This document shows, one piece after another, positions 52,167 through 63,560 of a stretch of DNA of 64,000 nt. The notes below the pieces were generated by a model. That model was not told where the DNA came from. It made no database searches and worked only from the letters and a program-made list of their open reading frames with translations. Numbering within the stretch: position 1 is the first letter of the stretch; each line of letters starts with the position of its first letter. The position numbers and the translations under genes are program-made. The stretch is taken from the NCBI GenBank assembly GCA_963575745.1, contig CAUYUJ010007502.1, forward strand, positions 117,001 through 181,000, in the 5' to 3' direction. The DNA comes from Prorocentrum cordatum (taxonomy: Eukaryota > Sar > Dinophyceae > Prorocentrales > Prorocentraceae).

Positions 52167-55100
52167 TCAGTTCAGCTGGGGTCGCTCCCCCGCGCTCAGC
52201 TCGCGCGCGCGTTCGGCGGGGCGCCGGCTCGGCGCCGCCTGCCCCGCGGCGCGTCGCCCCGCGCGCGGCCAGGCAGGCGGAGCGGAAGGCCTCCGCGCTC
52301 CCGCGCTGCAGCGTCGCCGCGAGGCTCTGGCGAGCCGCCGCCAGCGCGACGGCGCCGCCGCGCGCCCAAGTGCGGAGGAGCGCCTGCGCCTCCGCCCCAG
52401 CGCGCCCCAGTGCCTCCAGTGCGAAGGCCGTGAGAGCCGGGCCCGGGTAGCGTGCTTGCGCTCCTCCCCGGCTGCCGCGGCCGCGCCGCCCCGGGCGGCT
52501 CGGCCCTGGCCCGCCGGCGCGTCTGCGCCCAGGGCGGCGTCTGTGACCGCGCGTCGACGTGGGACGCGCCAGCGCACGCCGGCCGCGGGGTCGGCGAACA
52601 CCACGTCGAGGCGGGCTGCCTCGACGGAGCCGTCCGCCCGAGCCCGGCCCCAGGCGGGCGCGAACTGCTCCGTGCCCACGCCCGTTGCACCCCGGGCCTG
52701 CAGCCAGCGGGCGAGCCAGTCCCTGACGCCGTCCCGGCAGTGGCTCGTGCCGCCGCCGACGTGGCAGCCCAGGCAGTGCCCCGGCGTCTCGGCCAGGTCG
52801 GCCCCGCAGAGCGCGCCGCCCTCCCGGCGCCGGAGGCAGGTGGCGCTGGCGCCCGCGGGCGCATGCAGCTGTAGTCGCAGCGCCAGGGCTGGGAGGACTT
52901 TAAGTGCGCGTCCGCCATGGCGTGGTCCTCCTCCGTCGGCGGCAGGAGCCAGCTTCCCGCGCCCTTCCCGCTGCCGGCGCGCGTGCTGCTCCGGCGCCTC
53001 GAGGGCCCGCTGCGCCTTGGCCCTCGGCTCCGCGGCGGCGCAGAGCCAGTCCGCGCCGCGCGCCTGGAGCGCGCGGCCCGCGCCCTCGGCCTCCTTCCAC
53101 GCCGTCGGGCAAGCCTGCTGGAAGGCCTCGAGGCTGGGCAGGCTGGGCAGGCCGAGCTCCCTCCAGGCGCTGGCCACAGACGCCTGCCAAGCCCCCGCAA
53201 AGGCTGGGGGCCTCCTGCGCGCGAGGCCTTGGAGGCCGAGCCCGCCGGCGGCGCGCACGTGGCCGAGAACCACTGCGTCGCAACCCTGGCACCACGCCTC
53301 GTCGAGCAGGTGCGCCCTTGCGTGGTGCAGCGGCACCCCCCCCCCCCGCCGCCCCGCCCCGCCCCCCGCCCCCACCCACCCCCCCCCCCCCTCCCACCCG
53401 CCCGCCCGCCCCCCCCCGCCCCACGCCCCCCCCACCCCCCCCCACGCCCCCCCCGCCACCCCACCGCCCCCCCCCCCCCCCCCGCCCCCCGGCCCCCGCC
53501 CACCGCCCGAACCCCCCCCCCCCGCCCCCGCCCCCCCCGGCCGCCCCGCCCACCCCCCGCCCCTCCCCCCCCCCCCCCCCAGCCGCCCCCCGCCCCCCCG
53601 CCCGCGCCCCCCGCCCCCTCCCGCCCCCCCGCCCCGAGCCGCCCCCCCCCCCCCCCCCCCGCCCGCCCCCCCCCCCCCCCCCCCCCCCCCGCCCCAGCGA
53701 CCCCTCCCCGCCGCACCCCCGCCCCGCCGCGCCGTTGGCGAAGGTGCGAAGCAGCGCGAGCTCGTCTTGGGCGCGCAGCCCGTGCTCTCGGAGCTGGCGG
53801 AGGGCCGCGAGGTAGGCGTCGAGGTGGTCCCGGGCCGCCTGCGGGGCGGCAGCCGGCGAGAAGCTCGTCCGTGCAGGGTCGGCGCCCGGGGCTGCTCCCG
53901 CGGCGCGGCGCGCGCGGGGGGGGGCGCTTCCCGCGCGCGTGAGCTCGGGCACCTCCGCCCTGGCCAGCGGCCCAGGGAGCTGCAGGGCGCGCGGGTTCCA
54001 CGCCTTCGTCTTCCGCGGGTTCGCGCGGAGGCCCCGCTCCGCGCCGAGGGGCCCTGGCGCGGCGAAGAGTGCCGCTGCCAGCGCGCGCGGGCTGCCCACG
54101 ACGTACACGTCGTCGAGGTAGGCCACCACCTTGGCCTCGGGGCCCACGCGGCGCGCCGCCGTCTCCAGGCGCTCGTAGAGCGCCCCCGTCGCCACTGGGG
54201 AAAAAACGCAGGGGGCAGGGGGCGACCCTGGCGCACCCCGCGCTGTGCTGCGAGCGGCGCGGCCCTGGCCCCAGAAAGTCGGGCCCCGTGCGTGGCGGCG
54301 CCGCCGTGCCACGCCGCCGCGAGCCGCGCCAGCTCCGGCAGGCGGCTGGAGACCCCCCGCAGCAGGGTGCCCCGGCAGAGCTCGTTGAACGCGTTGCAAA
54401 TGGCAACGTCCAGGGAGAGCACGGCGGCGCCAGGGTCCCTCTCCAGCGCGGTCGCCACGACGCGGTGCATCAGCTCGATCCCGTTATTGCGGCCAACGCC
54501 AAACTGGTGGCGCCCCACTGCCGTGGCGATGGCGTCTTCGTGAGCCGCGGTGGCCGCCTTGGCCGCCATCCCGCGCAGCGTCTCGCCGCAGGCGAGCGGC
54601 CGCGCACCGCCCCCAGGCTTCAGCAGCGGCAGCAGCAACCGAGGAGGAGAGCATGTTTCGCCTGCGCCGGCGCCCAGCCCTCGAGGATGAGGACGAGGGC
54701 CTGCGCGAGCGCCTGAGCCCCCTCTTCGTGCCCGCGCAGGGCCGCCCAGTGCTCGAAGCGGGCGCCAGACAGGCCCGGGCCCGAGTGGCGAGGGTATTTC
54801 CCGAGGCTGCCTGCCGCCGCCTCGGCGGCCTCAGCTTCCCAGGGAGCTGGGGGCCGCGCCCGGGGGCGGCGGCGGCGCGCGGGCCCTGGCGGTCGCCTCC
54901 GGGAAGAGGGCGGCCAGGTCGCGGGCCACCTCGGGCCCGCGCGCCAGCTGGCCAGGCCCGGCGGCCGCCGCAGCTCGTGCGCCCGTCGAGCCACCTCCTC
55001 CGGCTTTCGATGCCCCGGGCGGTCTTCTTCTGGTTCTCCGGGTCGTGCGGTCGCGGCCCGCGGCGCCGCCCAGTCGCCCGCCCCCGCCGCCAGCGCGCGC

Positions 55101-55580
55101 CGCGGGTGGGCGTCGTTGGCGGGCGCGTCGTCCTCCTCGCGCGGGACCGCCCCCGGCAGAGGCGCAGTGCAAGCGAAGATCTCTACGCGAGCCTCCTCTG
55201 GCAGCGCCGCCAAGCCCTCCACCGAGCCCAGGGGCACGCCGCCCGCGATGCAGGCTGGGTGGCGGAAGTGCCGGTCTGGGTTCGCCCTGCTCGCAAGGCG
55301 CACTGCCCCTGGTTCGAATCCCGATCAACACGCGCAGCATGCCGCCGGCCTGGCGGCTGGCCACCCAGGCGCGCACCTTCGGCGGCCGCCCTGCAGAAGC
55401 GGCGGGCGGCGCAGCAGCGGCGGCAGCAGGCGCGGCGCCAGCAACGCTCCCCGGGGCAGCAGCGGCGCCAAGTGCACCGCCAAATTGGGCTGCTCCGAGA
55501 AGCGCGGCCTCGGCCGCTCCGTCCTCGTTCTGATCCCCGCCCGGCCCAGCGGCATCCAGCATCTCCGCGTCCTCCTCCAT
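52167..55580 (-). pseudogene. LINE-type reverse transcriptase, degraded
   Basis: Reading leftward from ATG at 55580 (MEEDAEMLDAAG), an N-terminal Ala-rich part is followed by a pre-RT block (RHSGPGLSGARFEHWAALRG, near 54800). The RT motifs come next: LPLLKPGGGARPLACGETLR (54636), QFGVGRNNGIELMHRV, LSLDVAICNAFNELCRG (first catalytic Asp), QRGVRQGRPLPPAFF and VVAYLDDVYVVG (54100-54131, catalytic YLDD). They lie in at least three frames. Beyond a C-rich insertion at 53335-53720, the C-terminal part carries CRDGVRDWLARWLQ after a Cys/His cluster (ALCGADLAETPGHCLGCH, near 52800) and ARLDVVFADPAAG, resembling the C-terminal zinc and nuclease-like parts of some LINEs. Family placement is by motif only. 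No endonuclease of EEP type is seen upstream. Confidence 0.7.
53335..53720. repeat. 390 bp C-rich (minus strand G-rich) tract inside the RT relic
   Basis: Almost only C on the plus strand, broken by single G, A and T bases. It separates the RT core from the C-terminal part. Runs of G on the coding strand could form quadruplexes. Assembly or base-calling artefacts are likely in such a tract, so its exact length is uncertain. Confidence 0.85.
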
Positions 55581-55689
55581 GGCTCGGGGGTTGGGGGAGG
55601 AAGGCAAAGGGGGTGAGAGGTCAAGAGCGTGTGAGGAAGGAGGGTCCGGCCGGGCAACGGCTGCGCGCGACTCGGGTCCTCCTCCTTGG

Positions 55690-55870
55690 GCCTCCTTCTC
55701 CTCCTCCGCCTCCTCTTCCTCCTCCTCCTCCTCCTTCTCCTCCTCCTCCGCCTCCTCCTCCTCCTCATCATCCTCCTCCTCTTCCTCCTCCTCCTCCTCC
55801 TCCTCCTCCTCTCCTCTCCTCTCTTCCCCCCCCCCCCCCTCTCCCCCTCCCCCCCCCCCCCCTCCCCCTC
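55690..55870. repeat. (TCC)n and C-run microsatellite
   Basis: CTC triplets passing into C runs. Confidence 0.9.
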
Positions 55871-56689
55871 CAGCCTCCCGCGCCGCGCTCTGCTGCCGCG
55901 CACGGCGCTGGCGGCCGAGAGCCGCGCGGCCGCGGAGCGCCTGGCCGCGGAGCGCCTGGCCGCGGAGGCGCGGCCGCCTCCCAGGGGTGGGCGGTCCCTC
56001 GGAGTGGGCGGGGGAGGCGCTCTCCGCGGCCCGCCCGCCGGGGCGCCCCAAGATCCAGGTGTAGGGCGGGGAGGAGGGGCGGGGGGGGAGGGGGGGGGGG
56101 GGGAGGACAAGTTGTTCATGCTCTCTCCCCGCTCGCTCCCTGTGTTTGCCGCCGCCGCCACCGACGCTGCCCGCAGCTGTGAAGGATCGCGCGCGTGGGA
56201 AACGTAGGATCGTGGTGACTGGACAAGCAAGGTGCGCAAGCGTTTTCTCTGATTTCCTATCCCTCCCTCGCATCCCTTACCATAGCGTAGGTTTCCTTTC
56301 TGTTCGCGCAGTCGGATGTCGTAGCATAGCATCGCATGGCCCTGCAATGCGCAATCTAGCTCCGCATATGATAACATTGCAGCTGAACACATAGCATTGC
56401 ACAGCGGAGCACACCATAGCATTGCATTGCGTGCCATGGTGTGGCACTGGAAATGAGGCCAGCGCTGCAGCGGGAACGCGATTCGGAACGGGCGGAAGCC
56501 CGACGTGAGGCCGACGTTGTAGCGGGAGCCAAGTTTGGAAAGACTGGAAAACAACGGTTGTCAAAAAACGCATAAGCAAAACCAATTCGTCGGAATCTTG
56601 GTTGTAAAGAAATACGCGGATGGGGGCCGAACATCTTCTGGACAGAGTCCGTGGAGAGAGGGGTGGTATTCATATTGTGTAATTGTGGA

Positions 56690-57130
56690 AGGGGAGGGGG
56701 ATGGAAAAACGGAGGCGGAGGCAGGCGGAGGCGGAGGCGGAGGCGGACGAGGAGGAGGAGGAGGAGGAGGAGGAGGAACACGAGGAGGAGGAGGAAGAGG
56801 AGGAGGAGGAGCAAGGATGAGGAAGAAAACGTAGGAGGAGGAAACGAGGAGAAAGAGCAGGGCTCGGGGGAAGGAAGGGGAGATGAAAATGGAGGAGGAG
56901 GAGGGGGGGGGGAAAAGGGAGGAGAACCGAGGCAGGTGGGGGAGAGGAAGAGGGGGGGCGCGGGGAGGAGGAAGGGGGGGAACGGGGGCCGACAAGGAGA
57001 GAAGGAGGGTGCGGAGGAGGAGGAGAGGAGGAGAGAGGATGAAACGAGGACGAGGACGAGGACTAGGCCGAGGAGGAGGAGGAGGAGGAGGAGGAGGAGC
57101 AGGGGGAGGGGGAGGGGGAGGGGGTGGGGA
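56690..57130. repeat. (GGA)n purine-rich low complexity
   Basis: GGAGGC, GGAGGA, GAGGAC and GGGGGA words. The long Gly/Arg and Pro/Leu frames are artefacts. Confidence 0.9.
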
Positions 57131-57457
57131 GGGAGGACGAGAAGGATGGGGCGTTGAAGCGACCGCCAACTGCCCACGAACTGCTCAAGACGCATGTTAT
57201 TCGCTCCGTTCGGCCTCCGCTCGGGGCCGTCGGCATGCTCTGGGACTGCTCTTGGGACCGCGGAGAAAATATCCGCGGCGAACAACCGACCCTAGGGAAA
57301 GTATCATGGCTCCAGGAGAACTTGTCTTGACAAATAGCAGGGCGTCGCATGTCTCGACCTTTTTTTGGGGGGGGGGGATGCGGGTCTGTTTACGGGTGCG
57401 TCTAGAGGGCAATGGGTGCATGTCAAGGCCTTATAGTGAGATTTGATATAGATGGGG

Positions 57458-57635
57458 GGAGAGAGAAAGAGAGAGAGAGAGAAACAAAAAAAGAAAGAGA
57501 AAGGGCGAGAGAGAAAGACACAGAGAGAGAGAGAGAGAGAGAGAGAAATCTCTCTCTCTCTCTCTCTCTGTCTCTCTGTCTCTCTCTCTCTCTCTGTCTC
57601 TCTCTCTCTCTCTCTCCCTCTCTCCCTCTCTCTCT
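57458..57635. repeat. (GA)n followed by (CT)n, self-complementary
   Basis: A GA run to about 57545 meets a CT run from about 57550 across GAGAAATCTC, so the two halves can pair as one long hairpin. An (AT)/(AC) stretch follows at 57648-57665. Confidence 0.9.
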
Positions 57636-57689
57636 CCCCCTCCCCTATATATATACACACACATAAATACATAAATAAATACCGCCCCC

Positions 57690-58760
57690 CCCGGCCCCGG
57701 GTCCCACACCTCCCTGGAACATCTCGGGAACGTTCCCGATACCGCTCCCCCGACCTTGCCGGGGAGCCTCCACAGCGCTCCAGTAGGGCCCAAGACGCCG
57801 CCCAGGAGCCCCCAGAGTGCGAAAGGATGGCCCAAAACGCTCCCAAGCAGCCCAAGTCAGCCTTCCGACGGCTCTCGAGGCTCTCAGGTGGCCTCCAAGA
57901 GACCTCAAGAGAGGTCCGAGAGGCGTCCCGGGACAGCTCGAAGAGGCCAACCTCGTCAATGTTCATTGGTTTTGACATGTTTTTGGCTTCTCGCGGTTTC
58001 GAGCTTCCCACGCTCCAAGAACGCCGAAGAGCCGCCCAACACTGCCCCAAGACCCAAGACCACCCAAGAGACCCTCATGACGGCCTCAAGACGGGCCAAG
58101 AAGGCTCCAAGACTGCCGAAGAGGCGCCCAGGACAGCCCCAGACCACCCCAGAACAGGCCCAAGATGGGCCCAAGAGCGGGAGCGGAGGCTTCCAGAGAC
58201 CTCCGAGAGGCCTCCGGGACCCCCCAGAGGCCCCAACACCCCCGATCCCTGAGAGGCCCCAAAATGACCCCGACGAGGCTCCAAGAGCAGCCCAACAGAG
58301 CTGCGAGAGCCGCCCCGAGAGAGCCCAAAGAGAGAAACATCGCTGATTCCCAATGGTTTTTCACATGTTTTTCGCCTTCTCACGTTTTCCCGCTTCCAAC
58401 GCTCGAAGATCGAGGATTTTGAGAAACAGCGGAATCTCAAGAATCCCACTTTTGTCAAAGTGGACTCCTACTCGGAGATCCTACACACCCCCTGACATCT
58501 GGCCGGTACCGCGCCTCCCGGCTTCCGGGGTGGCCTTCAAGACGCCCAAGGATAGCCCAAGACGACCCCAAGGAGCCCCCAGAACGTAAAGAACGGCCCA
58601 GCGCGCTCCCGCGCAGCCCGAGACGCCCTTCCGACGGCTCCCCAGGCCTCCATGGACAGGAGGCCTTCAGAACCCCCAGGGGGTCCGGAAGATCCCACAC
58701 CCCTGAGGGGCCCGGCTGACGACGCCCGCGAGGCACAAACAACAAGCAGCGCCGAACATC
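57690..58760 (-). repeat. R1-like body units, inverted orientation
   Basis: GCCCAAGAC, GCCCCAAGA and CCAAGAGG words are the reverse complement of the CTTGGGGC units of family R1. Two related blocks containing CACATGTTTTT/GACATGTTTTT, TTCTCRCG and CCACGCTC/CAACGCTC occur near 57965 and 58365. The fixed R1 ends are not recognised here. Confidence 0.5.
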
Positions 58761-59500
58761 GCCGAGGAATCGGAAGACACATGGAAATCCCACAATTGCG
58801 TTTTTTCCCAGTTTAGCCCCCCGTCTGCTCTTGCAAACAGACCGCAATTCAGACCCCCCTCACCTCCCAAAAAAGAACCCAGGAAGCCTTTGAGGGCCCA
58901 AAATCTTTGCATACCGAAAGGAAACTAATGATCTCTGCGTTTCCGCATTTCCCCTTCTATGCGATTCCGAGCCTTGCGCAGGGCCTCCAAGGGAGTCCCT
59001 GGACGCAAAAAAGCTACCCAAATGAGATTACATGAGTCAGCCGATCAAGCCTAGCCAGAACTTGAGCGCGCGCGATGGTTCTAGTGTGTATGTATGGGTT
59101 TATATATACACACACATAATTACACACATACATACAGAATACCAGGAATAAGTGGGCCTTCGGCCCGGGTGACGGCACAACTTCCCCTCCCGGTCCCTTT
59201 TTAGTCCCGGGGGGCCGACCTTTTTCAGGGCGTTTCGGAGCCCGTTCAGCACGTAGTGTCCCTCGAGCCACCAAAGTCAGCAGACCGGGGGTCCGCACCC
59301 GGAGGGACGAAACGACGGGGGCTGGGCAGGGGTGGTCCCAGAGAAGGAGCACTGCCTGCAAGCCGGGCTGCGGCTGCAGCTGATGCTGCGCGTGCCAGGC
59401 CCAGGGGGGTGCAGGCGAGGACCGATGTCGGGGCCCAACGCCAAGCTCCTGTCAAACACATGTCGGAGGTCGAGCCAAGGAGGGCGAGTGACCACGGCCC
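58761..59500. other. No gene seen
   Basis: Mixed sequence with a short ATATATACACACACAT stretch near 59100. No convincing frame. Confidence 0.35.
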
Positions 59501-60190
59501 CCTGAGCGATCAGACAGCCGCCCCGGCGGCCCAAGACGGCCCCGAGCCACACCGAAGACGGTCTCCAAGGGTTTCAGACGGCCAGAGAAGCTCTCCAAAC
59601 GGACCAGGAGGCCCCGAAGACGGCCCAAGGAGGCTCCACGAGGAGCCCGACGAGTGCCCAAAGAGGCCAAACTTGTAGATCACCTCTTGTTTTTGTATTA
59701 GGATTTGGACGTTCTTACCGCTCCTGGCTTCCAACGCTCCTAGGCGGCTCAAGAGGCGCCCAAGACCGCCCCGAAACGGCCCAAGAAGGGACCAAGAACG
59801 CCCCAAGTCGGCGTCAGAGACCTCTAGGGAGCCCCAAGATGACTCAAGAGGGCCCCAGGACAGCCCAAGAGGCCCCCCCAAGACGGCCCAATAATGGCCC
59901 CAGAGCGGCCCAGGAGGACCCCAAGAGGGGGAGCACGAACCCACAATTCCAGCCCTCCGCTCCCCCAGGCCCCCAGGAGACCCAAATAGGTCCCGACGAG
60001 GCGCTTCGAGGTTCCCAAGAGGCCCCCCAAGAGGCCCCCCAAGAGGCCCGAAAGAGGCCCCCAAGAGGCCCGAAAGATGCCCTAAGAGACCCCCAAACGG
60101 CTCCCAAACGGCCCCCAAATGTCCCCCAAGAGGTTTCACAGCCACCCTCGACAAGGTTTCCGAGATGCCCCCCACGAGGTACCAGCGAAC
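59501..60190 (-). repeat. R1-like body units, second inverted block
   Basis: Dense CCCAAGAGGCCCCCCAAGA units. A TTCCAACGCTCCTA word near 59729 matches the pattern in the previous block. Confidence 0.5.
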
Positions 60191-60235
60191 ACTTAACAGG
60201 CGTCTGACACACAGCCCATGCAACGTGAGGGACGG

Positions 60236-60460
60236 TCCGAAGTCCAATGCACATATAAATATGTGTGTATATATATATATACATGTACATATGCACACAC
60301 ATATACACACCTTTATCTATATATGTGTATATAGGTGCTGGTGAATATAAATTCATACAGTTGCACATACACAGTGCTATGTATGTCTATAACTTTTCAT
60401 GCGTACGTACATATTAGGTATGTCTGCAGACACGTACATGTATACCTACACGGAAGGCAT
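60236..60460. repeat. AT-rich TATATA/ACACAT stretch
   Basis: Alternating purine-pyrimidine runs (GTGTATATATATATATAC), unlike the GC-rich surroundings. Confidence 0.8.
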
Positions 60461-60599
60461 CGGGCACCCCAGTTCTCTTCTGAATTCTTTCAGCCCCAGA
60501 CGACACGGCGTAGAAGCCCCCAAAGACATGTTTACACGGCTTGTGGGTTACCATATCATGTGGCGTCAGATCTTACGACCAAGTTGACAGGACGTCCCG

Positions 60600-60900
60600 A
60601 GTCAAATTGGCAGTACGCAGCGGCAGTTTGCGATGAGCCCGCCGCCCCATTGCCCGCTTACGCAATTCTGCGGGTTATCTGTCTGGTCGCCATGGTGCCA
60701 TTGGCGCTGCGCGCCAGTCGATGACGCGCTGCGCAGTTGCCAGGATGCGCAAGCACACCTGACTCGCACCCTGTCTTTCCGCTGGCAGCGCGGCGCGCCG
60801 GCCCAGCGACGTAGTGGCTCGTTAACCCAGCGGCCGAGTGGCCGAGCGCCCGCGCGACGAGCCCGTCGCGTGGCCCGCGCCACCATCAGCCCTTGCAACA
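60600..60900. repeat. Degenerate GCCCAGCGGC/GTTGCCGAGTGGC words, part 1
   Basis: Imperfect short phrases of the type GCGCAATTGCCCAGCGG recur here and at 61160-61720. The long Ala/Pro/Arg frames are not convincing genes. Confidence 0.5.
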
Positions 60901-60924
60901 CGCGGGCTTCCACCCCGGCCCCAT

Positions 60925-61115
60925 CCTCCTCCTCCTCCTCCTTCCTCCTCCTCCTCCTCCTCCTCCTCCTCCTCCTCCTCCTCCTCCTGCCTCCTCCTCC
61001 TGCTCCTCCTCCCCTCCTCCTCCTCTCCTCCTCCCTGCCTCCTCCTCCCTCCTCTCCTCCTCCGCTCCTCCTCCTCCTCCCTCCTCCTCCTCCTCCTCCT
61101 CCTCCCCCGCCTCCT
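60925..61115. repeat. (TCC)n microsatellite
   Basis: CTC triplets with CTGC and CCGC interruptions. Confidence 0.95.
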
Positions 61116-61159
61116 CACTCCGAGCCGAGCCGTCCAGCGGCCGCGCCTGCCAGGTGCCC

Positions 61160-61720
61160 CAGCATCCCCGTGGCGCGCCAGCTCTGTTGCCCGATGGGTC
61201 ACTGCCCAATCGGCCCAGAGGCGCTGTGGCCCAGTTGCCGAGTGGCCACCCTGGCAGCGCAGCGCGCTGTGCAGGCAGACTGGAGCAGTGGCCCGACGGC
61301 CCAAGCCTATCCCCCATCTGCAGGGCGCCCCCACTGGCGCTGTGGCGCAATTGCCCAGCGGCGCGGCGCCCGCCCGATCGGCGGCAGAATGGAGCGGCGA
61401 GCGGTGGGTCTCGGGCTCTGTGGCAGATTCCGGCGAGGGGCCCTACTGCAGGAATGCTCCAGCAGCCGCGTGGCCCAGTGCGCCAGGCCCGGTGGGCGCG
61501 GGGTTCATTGGTCCACGGCGATTCGGGGGGTCACTTCCCCCGCGGCCCTACTCCCGTGGGGGGGGGGGGGATGGCGCGGCGATCGAGCCGGCCCGCTGGG
61601 CAAGTGGTCCGCTGCCCTGGCGGGCCTGGTCCAGGAGCCGATTGGCCGAGCTCCGATGGCGCAGTTGCCTCGTTGCCTCGCTGGCCAACGGCGCAGCGGC
61701 GCGCGGGTCCAGTGACCCAC
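61160..61720. repeat. Degenerate GCCCAGCGGC/GTTGCCGAGTGGC words, part 2
   Basis: More of the same phrases as at 60600-60900, such as TGGCCCAGTTGCCGAGTGGC and TGGCGCAATTGCCCAGCGGC. Confidence 0.5.
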
Positions 61721-61994
61721 TGAGCCCATTGCCTCCCGATTCTCAGTCCGCCTCGCGCAACTTGGTGGCCCAGGAGACCCAGTGCGCCAATGGATGCATT
61801 GCGCACGTGGCGTGTTGGAGTCGCGGTCAAAGTCTGGGGAGGGCGGGTTGCGCGCGTGCTCTTGGTTCGAGTGTTCTGGCGCTGGCGCGAGGGACTCGGG
61901 CGACATTTCAGTTTCTGGGGATTTGTTCCCAACCATCCTGTGGTGTTGGGTCCTCGTTTTGAAGAGACAGCGCCCCGCGTTCCTTCCTCCTCCC

Positions 61995-63560
61995 GCGGGT
62001 GTTCGCATGCGGTTCCCCCACCCAGGGCAGCGTTTCGTAGCCCCATAGGGAGCTCCACCGAAGGCCCCAGTGGGGGTGTTCGCATGCGGTTCCCCCACCC
62101 AGGGCAGCGTTTCGTGGCCCCATAGGGAGCTCCACCGAAGGGCCCCAGTGGGGGTGTTCGCATGCGGTTCCCCCACCCAGGGCAGCGTTTCGTAGCCCCA
62201 TAGGGAGCTCCACCGAAGGCCCCAGTGGGGGTGTTCGCATGCGGTTCCCCCACCCAGGGCAGAGTTTCGAGGCCCCATAGGGAGCTCCACCGAAGGCCCC
62301 AGTGGGGGTGTTCGCATGCGGTTCCCCCACCCGAGGCAGGCGTTTCGTAGCCCCACGGGAGCTCCACCCGGGCGATGGCCTTCCAGTGGGGGTTTTCGCA
62401 TGCGGTTCCCCCACCCAGGGCAGCGTTTCGTGGCCCCATAGGGGGCTCCACCGAAGGCCCCAGTGGGGGTGTTCGCATGCGGTTCCCCCACCCAGGGCAG
62501 CGTTTCGTAGCCCCATAGGGAGCTCCACCGAAGGCCCCAGTGGGGGTGTTCGCATGCGGTTCCCCCACCCAGGGCCGCGTTTCGTGGCCCCATAGGGAGC
62601 TCCACCGAAGGCCCCAGTGGGGGTGTTCGCATGCGGTTCCCCCACCCAGGGCAGCGTTTCGCAGCCCCATAGGGAGCTCCACCGAAGGCCCCAGTGGGGG
62701 TGTTCGCATGCGGTTCCCCCACCCAGGGCAGCGTTTCGTAGCCCCATAGGGAGCTCCACCGAAGGCCCCAGTGGGGGTTTTCGCATGCGGTTCCCCACCC
62801 AGGGCAGCGCTTCGTGGCCCCATAGGGAGCTCCACCGAAGGCCCCAGTGGGGGTGTTCGCATGCGGTTCCCCCACCCAGGGCAGCGTTTAGTGGCCCCAT
62901 AGGGAGCTCCACCGAAGGCCCCAGTGGGGGTTTTCGCATGCGGTTCCCCCACCCAGGGCAGCGTTTCGTGGCCCCATAGGGGGCTCCACCGAAGGCCCCA
63001 GTGGGGGTGTTCGCATGCGGTTCCCCCACCCAGGGCAGCGTTTCGTAGCCCCATAGGGAGCTCCACCGAAGGCCCCAGTGGGGGTGTTCGCATGCGGTTC
63101 CCCCACCCAGGGCCGCGTTTCGTGGCCCCATAGGGAGCTCCACCGAAGGCCCCAGTGGGGGTGTTCGCATGCGGTTCCCCCACCCAGGGCAGCGTTTCGC
63201 AGCCCCATAGGGATCCAGGCTCCACCGAAGGCCTTCCCCCAGTGGCTGCTCTCGCTGCGGACTTTTTCCCCCGCCCCCCAGGGCAGCGCTTTCTGTTTGG
63301 CCCCTGGGGAGCTCCACCGAAAAAGCCCGTGGCGCAAGTGTCCAAATGCGGTTTCCCCCACCCAGGGCGCGCTTCGTGGCACCATAGGGAGCTCCACCGA
63401 AGGCCCCAGTGGGCGCGTTCGCATGCGTGTTCCCCCCACCCAGGGCAGCGTTTCGTAGCCCCATAGGGAGCTCCACCGAAGGCCCGCCCCGGTGGCGCAG
63501 TCCGCATGCGGTTCCCCCATCCAAGGCAGCGCTTCGTGGCCCCATATGGAGCCCCACCGA
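61995..63560. repeat. 77 bp tandem array, about 20 units
   Basis: The unit contains GTGTTCGCATGCGGTTCCCC, CACCCAGGGCAGCGTTTCGT and AGGGAGCTCCACCGAAGGCC. Anchors fall at 62001, 62077, 62155, 62232 and 62309, so the period is 76-78. Units from about 63190 on are more diverged. Because 77 is not a multiple of three and the unit has no antisense stop, antisense frames of 456-680 codons run through it; these are probably not genes. Confidence 0.95.

Noticed and set aside
51862-54543. 893-codon plus-strand frame opposite the RT
   Set aside because: It is Pro/Ala/Arg-rich, its middle is the C tract, and the opposite strand carries recognisable RT motifs.
55270-55345. tRNA-like word GGTTCGAATCC near 55310
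   Set aside because: The stem flanking the loop does not pair properly and no acceptor or anticodon arm could be drawn; it lies within the N-terminal coding part of the RT relic.
60633-61962. Frames of 360 and 374 codons
   Set aside because: They run through a TCC microsatellite and degenerate GC-rich phrases, are open in several frames at once, and show no motif.
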